Shown here: positions 54,896-63,412 of the stretch, in pieces
Layout of the letters: every line of letters begins with the position of its first letter
How positions within the stretch are numbered: position 1 is the stretch's first letter
Origin: Bradyrhizobium betae
Lineage (GTDB): Bacteria > Pseudomonadota > Alphaproteobacteria > Rhizobiales > Xanthobacteraceae
Direction of reading: 5' to 3'
Assembly (NCBI RefSeq): GCF_004123905.1
Contig: NZ_MZXW01000017.1
Coordinates: 62,001 to 126,000 of the forward strand
DNA length: 64,000 nt
Program-made: the position numbers and the translations under genes
The notes under the pieces: generated by a model
Told to the model about the DNA's origin: nothing
Database searches by the model: none
What the model saw: only the letters and a program-made list of their open reading frames with translations

Positions 54896-55345
54896 CCTAA
54901 CATTGGGATTGCGGTGACAGTGCATCGACGGCCGGGCCGCTTGCGCGGGGTTGGAAGCTCGTGAATGAATTGCGCGCCGTCGCCGCAAGGGCGTACCGCG
55001 AGGTCCGCTGTTCAGCATACCATCGGGTCATCCCCGTGGTCGCAAACTCGCCCCGGTTGGTCCGCGGGCGCCGGTTCAAGCGCCTGGCGACGGGCGCGGC
55101 GAACCACCGATATTCCCAACTCACAAAGAGGTTTTCGATTGGCCTGGGCGCGCGGCCTCTTCACGAACACGAGACAGAGTTTTGCGCGGATAAGGGTTCC
55201 AGGACGGCACCCGCCAGCTTCACGCCAGCTTCACCGCAGAAACTGCCGCCATGGGACACCACGGTCGCGCTCGGTGCGATCCCACAAGCATGGCTGAACC
55301 GGAACAGGCGGTCAGCAGGATATTTTGTCTCCTTCTGGTCAGATC
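54896..55345. other. gene-free stretch before the TPR glycosyltransferase
   Basis: These 450 bases have no gene I can support. At 54904 GGATTGCGGTGACAGTGCAT resembles GGAATTGCGTTGACAGCGCA at 54398, part of the short dispersed sequence family of this region. Confidence 0.4.
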
Positions 55346-58342
55346 ATGAATCGCCAAGAGCGCCGGGCCGCGGCCAAGCAGCAATCCAAAGCGGTCGCAC
55401 CTCAGCATCTGCCGCAGCATTTCGAGGCCTTGAGACAGGGCAAAGCCCTGTTCGATCTCGGGCGTTATGCCGAAGCCCTCGACTGCTTCAACCTGTTCGA
55501 GAAGCACAATCCCGGCATCGCCCCCCTGTATCAGACGCGCGGCCTTTGCCTGCAGCGGCTCGGCCGGTTCGAGGAGGCGCAGGCAGATTTCGAGAGATCC
55601 ATTGCGCTCAACCCGCTCGAGGCCGAGACGCACAAGAACCTCGGCACGCTTCATTCGCGATTTGGACGGATGGAGCAGGCCTTTGCGAGCTTCGATCGCG
55701 CGCTCGCAATTCGTCCGAATTTTCCTGCCGCGCTCACCGAAAAGGCACGGGCGCTGTGGAGCCTGCACTTGCTGGACGAGGCTTTCGCAGCCTTTCACAG
55801 ATCGCTGGCGGTGGACCCGGGCAACGCGCACACGATCTGGAACGTCGCGCTGCTCCAGATGCTGACCGGAGATTTCGAGCGGGGCCTGGCGGGGCGCGAA
55901 GCCCGCTGGAAGGCGCATCTCGGCCTCGTCGACCGCGGTTTTTCGCAAACGCTCTGGCTCGGCGACCAGCCGATCGCGGGCAAGACCATCCTGCTTCATG
56001 CCGACGAGGGACTGGGCGATTCGATCCAGTTCGCGCGCTATGCACCCATGGTGGCCGCGCTTGGCGCGCAAGTCATCCTGGAGGTGCCGACGCCGATTCA
56101 GCCGCTGCTCGGTGACGTCACCGGGGTCGCAAGATGTATCGGACGATCGTCGACGCCGTCGCTGGCGTTCGACCTGCACTGTCCGCTTGGAAGCCTGCCG
56201 CTGGCGTTCAGGACGCGGCTCGACACGATCCCGTTCGCGGAAGGATATCTTCCTGCGCCCCCCGCTTCGCGGGTGAAGGCGTGGAAGGACCGGCTTGGTC
56301 CGCGCACCCGCTTCCGCGTCGGGCTTGCCTGGTCGGGCAATCCGGATCACAACAACGATCACAATCGATCGATGACCCTGCGCACGCTTGCTCCGCTGCT
56401 CGATTGCGACGTCCAGTTCGTCTCCTTGCAAAAAGGCGTGCGGGACCAGGACCGGGCGTTTCTCGGTGAACGTCCTGACATCGTCGACCTCTCGGACGAT
56501 CTCACCGATTTCAGCGACACGGCGGCCCTGGTTGCCTGTCTCGACCTCGTCATCTCGGTTGATACCAGCGTTGCTCACCTCGCCGGCGCGCTGGGCGTGC
56601 CGGTCTGGACGATGCTGCCCTTCAACCCGGATTGGCGCTGGCTGCTGGGCCGCGACGACAGCCCGTGGTATTCCTCGATGAAGCTGTTCAGACAGCCGAA
56701 GCGAGACGACTGGCCCGGTGTCGTGGACTGCGTCCGCCGCGAGCTCGATGGGCTGGTTTCCGAATGGGGGTCGGGAGCACGGCAACGCCAGAGCAATGCC
56801 CCGATCACCAAACCACAGGACGCGGTGGTCTCAAATTACCTCGGCCATATGCTCTGGCAGCACAAGCGCACGGACGAGGCTGTGCTGCACTTCCGGCGGG
56901 CGTTGCAGCTGTATCCCCAATATCTGGAGGCGGCGAACAGCTGCGGAAGGCTGTTGTTCAATCTCGGACGGTATGCGGATGCCCTCGAATGCCTTGATGT
57001 CGCCGGGCAATCGGATATCGCCGGGCAACCGGACCCGAATTCCGCACTGCTGCATCAAATTCGCGGCGATTGCCTCCAGGAGGCGGGCCGGCTCGAGGAA
57101 GCCAAGGCCGCCTACGAGAGGTCCATTGTGCTCCACTCCGGCGAGGCGGACACGCACAACAAATTTGGCGTGCTTCAAGTGAAACTTGGCCGCCTGGACC
57201 AGGCATTGGCGTGTTTCGATCGGGCGCTTGAACTTCAACCGGCTTTTTCCGGAGTGCTGTCCAACAAGGCGTTGGTGTTGCTGAATCTGCAATTGCTGGA
57301 TGAAGCTTTCGCGACCTTTCGCAGATCGCTGACGGTCGACCCGGGCAATGCGGTGGCGACCTACAATCTGGCGACACTTCAGCTGCTGACTGGAGACTTC
57401 GAGCCGGGCTGGCTCGGGCGCGAAGCGCGCTGGAAACTTCCCGTCGGTTTGCTCCATCGCGGTTTCTCGCAATCTCTCTGGCTTGGTGACCAACCGATCG
57501 AAGGCAAGACCATATTGCTTCATGCCGACGAGGGATTCGGCGACGCAATTCAGTTCGCGCGCTATGTCCCCATGGTGGCCGCGCTCGGAGCACGAGTCAT
57601 CCTGGAGGTCCAGCCTCCGATCCAGCCGCTGCTGGCCGAGGTGTCCGGCGTCGCAATGTGCGTCGGCCGACCGTCCGCGGCGTCGCTGCCGTTCGACCTC
57701 CACTGTCCTCTTGGAACTCTGCCATTGGCGCTCGGGACCCGGCTCGATACGATTCCCAGCCCGGAGCCGTACCTTCCTGCGTCCCCGGTGGCGCGCGTGA
57801 AGGTGTGGGAAGACCGGCTTGGCGAGCACAATCGCTTCCGCGTCGGTCTTGTCTGGTCGGGCAATCCGGCTCACAAGAATGATCACGATCGATCGATCGC
57901 ACTCGACACGCTTGCGCCGCTGCTGGATTGCGACGTCCAGTTCGTCAGCTTGCAGAAGGGCGCCCGGGATCGGGACCGGGCCTTCCTCGACGCACGTCCT
58001 GATATCGTCGACCTGACGGATCATCTCACGGATTTCAGCGACACGGCGGCGCTGATCTCCTGTCTCGATCTGGTGATCTCGGTCGACACCAGCGTCGCTC
58101 ATCTCGCCGGTGCGCTGGGCGCTCCGGTCTGGACGATGCTGCCTTCCAACCCGGATTGGCGCTGGTTGCTCAACCGCGACGACAGCCCGTGGTATTCGTC
58201 CATGAGGTTGTTCAGGCAACCCGAGCGAGGCGACTGGGCCTGCGTCGTGGACCGCGTTCGCCGCGAACTGGAGAGCGTCGTTTCCACGTGGCGCAGCCGC
58301 GACAGGGCAAGCGACGAAGCGGTGTCTGCTCTCGCCCCCTAA
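55346..58342 (+). CDS. tandem-duplicated TPR/glycosyltransferase protein
   Basis: This 998-residue protein starts at the ATG at 55346 (MNRQERRAAAKQQSK). It consists of two copies of one unit. Unit 1 (about 20-475) has four or five TPRs (ALFDLGRYAEALDCFNLFEK type), then a GT9/GT41-like glycosyltransferase half with ILLHADEGLGDSIQFARY, RVGLAWSGNPDHNNDHNRS, VISVDTSVAHLAGALG and RDDSPWYSSMKLF. Unit 2 (about 490-985) repeats all of this, with ILLHADEGFGDAIQFARY and VISVDTSVAHLAGALG again. Both halves keep the same motifs. Likely a cytosolic glycosyltransferase; the acceptor is unknown. Its stop overlaps that of the cyclase gene. Confidence 0.9.
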   Translation: MNRQERRAAAKQQSKAVAPQHLPQHFEALRQGKALFDLGRYAEALDCFNLFEKHNPGIAPLYQTRGLCLQRLGRFEEAQADFERSIALNPLEAETHKNLGTLHSRFGRMEQAFASFDRALAIRPNFPAALTEKARALWSLHLLDEAFAAFHRSLAVDPGNAHTIWNVALLQMLTGDFERGLAGREARWKAHLGLVDRGFSQTLWLGDQPIAGKTILLHADEGLGDSIQFARYAPMVAALGAQVILEVPTPIQPLLGDVTGVARCIGRSSTPSLAFDLHCPLGSLPLAFRTRLDTIPFAEGYLPAPPASRVKAWKDRLGPRTRFRVGLAWSGNPDHNNDHNRSMTLRTLAPLLDCDVQFVSLQKGVRDQDRAFLGERPDIVDLSDDLTDFSDTAALVACLDLVISVDTSVAHLAGALGVPVWTMLPFNPDWRWLLGRDDSPWYSSMKLFRQPKRDDWPGVVDCVRRELDGLVSEWGSGARQRQSNAPITKPQDAVVSNYLGHMLWQHKRTDEAVLHFRRALQLYPQYLEAANSCGRLLFNLGRYADALECLDVAGQSDIAGQPDPNSALLHQIRGDCLQEAGRLEEAKAAYERSIVLHSGEADTHNKFGVLQVKLGRLDQALACFDRALELQPAFSGVLSNKALVLLNLQLLDEAFATFRRSLTVDPGNAVATYNLATLQLLTGDFEPGWLGREARWKLPVGLLHRGFSQSLWLGDQPIEGKTILLHADEGFGDAIQFARYVPMVAALGARVILEVQPPIQPLLAEVSGVAMCVGRPSAASLPFDLHCPLGTLPLALGTRLDTIPSPEPYLPASPVARVKVWEDRLGEHNRFRVGLVWSGNPAHKNDHDRSIALDTLAPLLDCDVQFVSLQKGARDRDRAFLDARPDIVDLTDHLTDFSDTAALISCLDLVISVDTSVAHLAGALGAPVWTMLPSNPDWRWLLNRDDSPWYSSMRLFRQPERGDWACVVDRVRRELESVVSTWRSRDRASDEAVSALAP

Positions 58343-59136
58343 CCCTCCACCCGATACAGCCGCCAACGCGCCGGCACGCCCTTGAGCTGGTGGCTGCCGT
58401 GATCCCTGAGCCGGATCTGGGATTGCGCCGCGAGCAGGTCCTTCACCGCGCTCGACACCAGCACCTCGCCGGCGCGGGCTTTGGCGGCGACGCGCGTACC
58501 GATGTGGAAGGCGAGACCAACCATCTCGCCACCGCTCATCGTGTACTCACCCGCATGCAGGCCAACCCTGATATCGAGCCCCAGCGTGCGCACGGCCTTT
58601 TGAATCGAGGTCGCGCAATTGATTCCGGCAGCAGGCGCCTTGAATGTCGCCAGCACGCCGTCGCCGGTCGTCACGACTTCCTTGCCGCGCGAAGACTTCA
58701 GCTCTTTGCGCACCGCCGCGTAATAGAGGCTCATCACCTTGGTCCAACGCGCATCGCCGAGCTTCGCGGCCTTTGCCGTGGAGCCGACGATGTCGACAAT
58801 CAGGATGGTGGCGAGTGCCCGCTTGAGATCGGCGCTGCCGTCCACGGATTTGCGCCGGGTCGCAATCGCGCCGGTCAGCGGTTCATAGTCATGGCTGCGG
58901 CGCCGGGCGATTGCGGATTTCGTGTAGTCCTGGGCGCGCTGCGCCGTGCCGCAACGAATTGTTTTCTCCTGCGGTAGACGCGTCCAGTAAACCTTGCGTC
59001 CCTTTCCCGCGCCCTGCACCTCCACGGCGCCCCACTTCAGGAACACCGCCGAGCCGATCCGCCGCACGCACCACGCCTTGGACGTGTATCCCGATACGTT
59101 CGACTGATGCAGGCCGATGCGAAGGAACTTGGGCAT
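58339..59136 (-). CDS. WGR-like domain fused to class III adenylate cyclase
   Basis: This 265-residue protein has an N-terminal part (residues 10-85: KAWCVRRIGSAVFLKWGAVE, GKGRKVYWTRLPQEKTIRCG, AQRAQDYTKSAIARRRSHDY) that resembles a WGR fold with its WG centre. A cyclase domain (105-262) has metal Asp in ILIVDIVGSTAKAAKLGDAR and VVTTGDGVLATFKA. The last part, GEVLVSSAVKDLLA, is the usual cyclase end. No membrane segments are present. A soluble cAMP source gated by a WGR-like module is inferred. Confidence 0.82.
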   Translation of the reverse strand: MPKFLRIGLHQSNVSGYTSKAWCVRRIGSAVFLKWGAVEVQGAGKGRKVYWTRLPQEKTIRCGTAQRAQDYTKSAIARRRSHDYEPLTGAIATRRKSVDGSADLKRALATILIVDIVGSTAKAAKLGDARWTKVMSLYYAAVRKELKSSRGKEVVTTGDGVLATFKAPAAGINCATSIQKAVRTLGLDIRVGLHAGEYTMSGGEMVGLAFHIGTRVAAKARAGEVLVSSAVKDLLAAQSQIRLRDHGSHQLKGVPARWRLYRVEG

Positions 59137-59238
59137 GAATGTGTGGCCGATCGCTGGACCATTTTGGCGGACCTGAGATTGAGCGTAGTTGGACGTTCGC
59201 GCGTTGGCAACAGCGCGCGAAGATTGGCCAGCCCGGTC

Positions 59239-60426
59239 TCAAACCCGCTTCACGAGACGCCCGAGCTCTTCGGTGAACCGTCCGATATCGTCGTCCGACG
59301 AGTAGACATGAGGAGCCACACGCACGATCCGCTCGAGGCCCCGCGCTTCGAGCTCCCATCGGGCATGGTCGAGGCCCACGGACGCGATCGCGATGCCGCG
59401 CATTGCCATCTCTCCCACAATGTCGTCCGCGGGCACTGATGCATGCTGGAAGGTCAGGAATGCCGCGCCGGCCTCCTCGTCCTCGAACACCGTGAGACCG
59501 GGCACACCGCGCAGGTTCGCGCCCAGACAGCGGAGCTTTTCGGTGTTGTGGGCACGGACATTCGCAAGGCCGATACGATCCAGCTCCTGAAAAGATGCCC
59601 GCAAGCCAAGACGACCGGCAGCGGAAAACTCCCACGCCTCGAAGCGTCGCGCATCCTCCCGCGACAGGAAACTGTCATCCGGACGCCATGTGCCGGCGCT
59701 CTGGTCGACGATGATCGGCCGGGCCAGACGATGCAGGGCCCGATCCGACAGCGCCATCATGGCCTGACCACGGCCAGCCCTGAGCCACTTCCGGCCCGGC
59801 GCGACCATGATGTCGGCAGAGGCCGCCGGCAGCGTCAGCTCGAACTGACCGATGGCTTGCGCGCCATCGACGAAATAAAGGCAGGTATCCGGTCGTGAAA
59901 GCGCACCAAGCGCTTCGACCGGCTGGCGCATTCCGGAACTGCTGGCAACGGCCGAAGCACAGATCGCAACCGTACGCTCATCGATCAGTGCGGCGGCTTG
60001 CTCGATGTCGATCCGCCCCGCTCCAGTCATGGGCAGTCTGACCACCTCCGCTCCGACGGCCGCCGCACGTCGCACGGCATTGAGAATATTCCCGCCCCAG
60101 TCATTGCGTGCGATCAGGATGCGATCGCCGCGTCGGAGCGGCATCGATGCAAGCGCAAGCGCCCAGAGCCGGCTCGCCTGCTCGCCGAAAGCAAGATGGG
60201 TCGGGGCGACGCCCATCAGGCGGGCCGCCAGGACACGCGTCTCTTCGATGGCGCCTCTTGCATCGGCCGCCGCCCAGTGCGCGCCGCGCCGGGCCTCGAT
60301 ATCAAGGTGGGATTTGATCGCCGCGACCACGCTCGCGGGCATCAGACCGGCGCCCGCGGCGTTCAGATGCATAAAGGTGCCGCCCTCTGCCGCAGGTGGA
60401 TCTCGCAAGGACTCCCGCGAGATCAT
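59239..60426 (-). CDS. PLP-dependent class V aminotransferase-family enzyme
   Basis: This 395-residue protein starts at the ATG at 60426, overlapping the RidA stop by one base. The fold shows MHLNAAGAGLMPASVV, FGEQASRLWALALASM, YFVDGAQAIGQFELTL (PLP Asp) and DIMVAPGRKWLRAGRGQAMM, where the Lys of GRKW is the Schiff-base residue. It resembles isopenicillin-N-epimerase/cysteine-desulfurase-like lyases. Operon partners (RidA, amino-acid uptake) point to catabolism of an amino acid giving a reactive enamine. Exact reaction unknown. Confidence 0.88.
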   Translation of the reverse strand: MISRESLRDPPAAEGGTFMHLNAAGAGLMPASVVAAIKSHLDIEARRGAHWAAADARGAIEETRVLAARLMGVAPTHLAFGEQASRLWALALASMPLRRGDRILIARNDWGGNILNAVRRAAAVGAEVVRLPMTGAGRIDIEQAAALIDERTVAICASAVASSSGMRQPVEALGALSRPDTCLYFVDGAQAIGQFELTLPAASADIMVAPGRKWLRAGRGQAMMALSDRALHRLARPIIVDQSAGTWRPDDSFLSREDARRFEAWEFSAAGRLGLRASFQELDRIGLANVRAHNTEKLRCLGANLRGVPGLTVFEDEEAGAAFLTFQHASVPADDIVGEMAMRGIAIASVGLDHARWELEARGLERIVRVAPHVYSSDDDIGRFTEELGRLVKRV

Positions 60427-60863
60427 TATCCGGCTCGGATTGCCGCAATGATGTCGATCTCGACCGGGGCGCCGCGTGGAAGCTCGGCCACGCCGACCGA
60501 CGTACGCGCATGCCGGCCCCTGTTGCCGAGATGCGCGACGAAGACTTCCGAGGCGCCATTCATGACCTGCGACTGTTGTGCGAATCCGGGCGCGGACGCG
60601 ACATAGCCGGTGATCCGGAGAATCTGCTCGACCCGGTCGAGCCCACCGACGGCTTCCGCGAGCGCAGCGAGGCACAGCTCGGCGCAGACGGCGGCGGCAC
60701 GCTGCGCCGTCGCAAGATCGACCTCAGCCCCCACCTTGCCCTTGAAGAGGAGTTCATCGCCGCGCCGCGGCAATTGCCCGCTGACATAGGCAACTCCTCC
60801 GTGAACGACGACCGGCACGTAGTCGCCGCCCGGCGCATTGGTCTTTGGAAGATTAGTGTTCAT
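60426..60863 (-). CDS. RidA-family enamine/imine deaminase
   Basis: This 145-residue protein has the RidA pattern: GGVAYVSGQLPRRGDELLFK, NGASEVFVAHLGNRGRHARTS and the C-terminal RTSVGVAELPRGAPVEIDII. The Arg/Glu pair typical for the active site (RTSVGV; VEID) is present. It would clear 2-aminoacrylate-like products of the adjacent PLP enzyme. It is tightly coupled (TAATG) to that gene. Confidence 0.92.
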   Translation of the reverse strand: MNTNLPKTNAPGGDYVPVVVHGGVAYVSGQLPRRGDELLFKGKVGAEVDLATAQRAAAVCAELCLAALAEAVGGLDRVEQILRITGYVASAPGFAQQSQVMNGASEVFVAHLGNRGRHARTSVGVAELPRGAPVEIDIIAAIRAG

Positions 60864-60947
60864 GCTCGTCTCTTTCAGTGATTTGGGACTTCGACAGAAA
60901 TTACTTGGCCTGCGCAGAGGTCACAACCCCGATGGCCCTGCCACGCG

Positions 60948-61607
60948 TCATGCGGCGGCCATCCGCCGTTGAAGCCGCTTCACCACGCGAGATGCCGAGA
61001 AGCAGATCGCGAAATAGACGAGGGCCGCAAACAGATAGAATTCGATCAAACGCGCCTCCCGATTGGCGACGATGCCAATTGACGTCATGAAGTCGTGAAG
61101 ACCGATGACATAGACCAGCGAGCTATCCTGGACCAGGGCAATGCTCTGCGTGAGCAGGATGGGCGTCATGCGGCGCAAAGCTTGCGGCAGGACCACGTAG
61201 CGGCAGGCCTGCATCCGGTTCATGCCGATCGCCAGCGCCGCGGCCATCTGTCCTCCGGAGATGCCGTTGATGCCGGCGCGCATGATCTCGGAATAATAGG
61301 CCGCCTCGAACAGGGTGAACGCGATGAGCGCGGACGTAAACGCCCCAACAGGCCGCCCGATGAACAGCGGCACCAGCAGATAGAACCAGAAGATCACCAT
61401 GATCAGCGGAACAGAGCGCAAGCCGTTGACATAACCGGCAGCGACCGCGGCGACGGGCCGCCACGCCGACAGGCGCACAATTGCGATCATCGTCCCGAGC
61501 AGCATGCCGCCCGCCATCGCCAATGCCACCAGCACAAAACTGGTTTGCAATCCCTGCCAAAGGAATGGCCATGCGTGCACCACGGCGCTCCAGTCGAGGT
61601 TTCGCAT
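60948..61607 (-). CDS. amino-acid ABC transporter permease (second)
   Basis: This 219-residue protein starts at the ATG at 61607 (MRNLDWSAVVHAWPFLWQGL). It has about five helices and the HisM/GltK-type coupling loop EIMRAGINGISGGQMAAALA, then IGMNRMQACRYVVLPQALRR. It lies 2 bases after the first permease stop. It takes up polar or acidic amino acids in related systems; substrate unknown. Confidence 0.93.
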   Translation of the reverse strand: MRNLDWSAVVHAWPFLWQGLQTSFVLVALAMAGGMLLGTMIAIVRLSAWRPVAAVAAGYVNGLRSVPLIMVIFWFYLLVPLFIGRPVGAFTSALIAFTLFEAAYYSEIMRAGINGISGGQMAAALAIGMNRMQACRYVVLPQALRRMTPILLTQSIALVQDSSLVYVIGLHDFMTSIGIVANREARLIEFYLFAALVYFAICFSASRVVKRLQRRMAAA

Positions 61608-61609
61608 GG

Positions 61610-62326
61610 TCAACCGCGCCCCAGCGTCCCGGGGATCGCGACCCGCCTTTCGACGGCGCGCATCCCGACGATCACGCAGAGCGTCAGCATGACATAGATG
61701 ACGGTCGCGGCCGTCAGCGCTTCGATCCCCTGGAACGTCGCGGCCTCGATCTGGCGGCTCTGGCCGGTCAGCTCCAACACCCCGACGGTTAGTGCGAGCG
61801 ACGAATTCTTGATGATGTTGAGGGCTTCCGACGTCAATGGCGGCAGCACGTTGCGCGCTGCAAGGGGCAGGAGAATGTAGCGATAGGTCTGCGCGGTGGT
61901 GAAGCCCATGGCCGCCGCCGCCATGCGTTGGCCGACGCCGATCGATTCGATGCCGGCGCGGACCTGCTCGGCAATGCGCGCAGCGGTGAAGCAGCCGAGC
62001 CCGGCCACGGAGAACCAGTATTCGGGCATCGGCAGGTCGCGCTTGATCCATAGTCCGAAGCCGGCAGGCAGCAGCTCGGGCAGCACGAAGTACCAGAGGA
62101 ACAATTGGAGCAGCAGAGGGATGTTGCGGAACACATCCACATAGGCCGAGGCGATGGCACGGCAAATCCGGCTCGGCAGCGTGCTGAGCACACCAACGAC
62201 GCAGCCGACCGCGAGCGCGACGATCCATGCCGCTCCGGCAACGAGAAGTGTCCATTTCACGCCAGCGAGGAGCCACCCGAAATAGGGCTCGACGAACAGG
62301 ATGGTCCAGTTCCAGCGATACTGCAT
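61610..62326 (-). CDS. amino-acid ABC transporter permease (first)
   Basis: This 238-residue protein has about five helices, the FRNIPLLLQLFLWYFVLPEL region and the coupling loop EQVRAGIESIGVGQRMAAAA, then MGFTTAQTYRYILLPLAARN. It resembles GltJ. Its start is 19 bases after the receptor gene. No ATP-binding protein is found in this operon or window. Confidence 0.93.
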   Translation of the reverse strand: MQYRWNWTILFVEPYFGWLLAGVKWTLLVAGAAWIVALAVGCVVGVLSTLPSRICRAIASAYVDVFRNIPLLLQLFLWYFVLPELLPAGFGLWIKRDLPMPEYWFSVAGLGCFTAARIAEQVRAGIESIGVGQRMAAAAMGFTTAQTYRYILLPLAARNVLPPLTSEALNIIKNSSLALTVGVLELTGQSRQIEAATFQGIEALTAATVIYVMLTLCVIVGMRAVERRVAIPGTLGRG

Positions 62327-62345
62327 CGCGTGCCTGTCCGGATGT

Positions 62346-63251
62346 TCAGCGCGGCAGAGCCTGAACCCGGAAGGCGGCCAGCAGCTCGCCCTCGATTTTC
62401 AGACCGAGCGGGTCGAACCATCTGACGTAGATCTTCTCGGCCTCTCCCGACCGGAAGGCGTCGGCAAAGGCCGCCCGCACCAGCAACGCGAAATCCTGGT
62501 CGCCGCGCTGCATCATCGCGCTATAGGGGTCGTAGGTGAGCAGGCGACCGACGACCGCCAGCGAGCCTGCCGGTCTCGCCTTGTTGGCGGCGTAGACCTT
62601 GATCTGCACGCCGTCCGCGACGAACGCGTCGACGCGGTCGTTCTCGACCAGAAGCGCGCCCTCGGGAAGGTCTTTCACATAGACGAGCTGGACGCCGAGC
62701 GCCTTCTCCTCGTTGAGCTTGCGGACCGCGGCCTCGTTCGACGAGCCCTGCAGCGCGGCAACGCGCCGGCCCTTGAGGTCCTCGATTTCCTTGATCGGCG
62801 ATGCTGCTTTCACGAGCAGCTGCGTGCCGGTGACGTAGAAGATCGGCGAGAACTCGACCTGCTCCTGACGCGTCAGGAAATTCGAGGTGGTGCCGCATTC
62901 GAGGTCGATCGTTCCGTTGGCCACCAGCGGGATCCGGTTGGTCACGTTGATCGGCGTGAACGTCACCTTGATGTCGGGCTTGTTCAGCCGCTGCCTCACG
63001 GCATCGGCCACCTTCATGCAGAGATCGACGGAATAGCCTTCCACCTTTTGCTCATCGTTGATGTAGGAGAACGGGACTGAGGCCTCGCGATGGCCGATGT
63101 TGATCGCACCACGCTCCAGGATGCGTTTGAGAATAGCGCTATTGCCGGGCCCTTGCTGTGCGGGGGACGGCTCTGCGAAGGCCCCCGCGACCAAGCTTGC
63201 CATCATCGCGATCGATGCCACGTTCATGATGCCGAATTTGCCCAGTCTCAT
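62346..63251 (-). CDS. amino-acid ABC receptor (GltI-like)
   Basis: This 301-residue protein starts at the ATG at 63251 with GGAAGGAC upstream. The signal peptide ends near AGAFA-EPS. The type II binding fold follows: GAINIGHREASVPFSYINDE, KVEGYSVDLCMKVADAV, NRIPLVANGTIDLECGTTSN and QGSSNEAAVRKLNEEKAL. This is the glutamate/aspartate receptor style (DLECGTTSN). First gene of the five-gene operon receptor-permease-permease-RidA-PLP. Confidence 0.92.
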   Translation of the reverse strand: MRLGKFGIMNVASIAMMASLVAGAFAEPSPAQQGPGNSAILKRILERGAINIGHREASVPFSYINDEQKVEGYSVDLCMKVADAVRQRLNKPDIKVTFTPINVTNRIPLVANGTIDLECGTTSNFLTRQEQVEFSPIFYVTGTQLLVKAASPIKEIEDLKGRRVAALQGSSNEAAVRKLNEEKALGVQLVYVKDLPEGALLVENDRVDAFVADGVQIKVYAANKARPAGSLAVVGRLLTYDPYSAMMQRGDQDFALLVRAAFADAFRSGEAEKIYVRWFDPLGLKIEGELLAAFRVQALPR

Positions 63252-63334
63252 CGGATGTCCTTCCAGACGCTCAATCCGCCAGCACGCTACGTCGCGGACA
63301 CCGGATCTTTCCAATGCGAATGCGCGCGGATCTG

Positions 63335-63349
63335 ATGCGGAATTTGCAT
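63335..63349. promoter_or_regulatory. LysR-type dyad ATGCGGAATTTGCAT
   Basis: ATGC-N7-GCAT has T-N11-A geometry and lies in the 161-base divergent gap between the receptor gene and the LysR gene. A degenerate ATGCGAATGCG lies just to the left. It is a likely target of the LysR protein. Confidence 0.5.
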
Positions 63350-63412
63350 CGGCCGACCGGAGAAAACCGGCTATCGTGCCCGCCACGAGAGATCGCGGGG
63401 AAGGCTACGACC

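Noticed and set aside
54961..56115. A 384-codon frame overlapping the TPR glycosyltransferase start
   Set aside because: No motifs, no ribosome site, and the glycosyltransferase frame explains the DNA.
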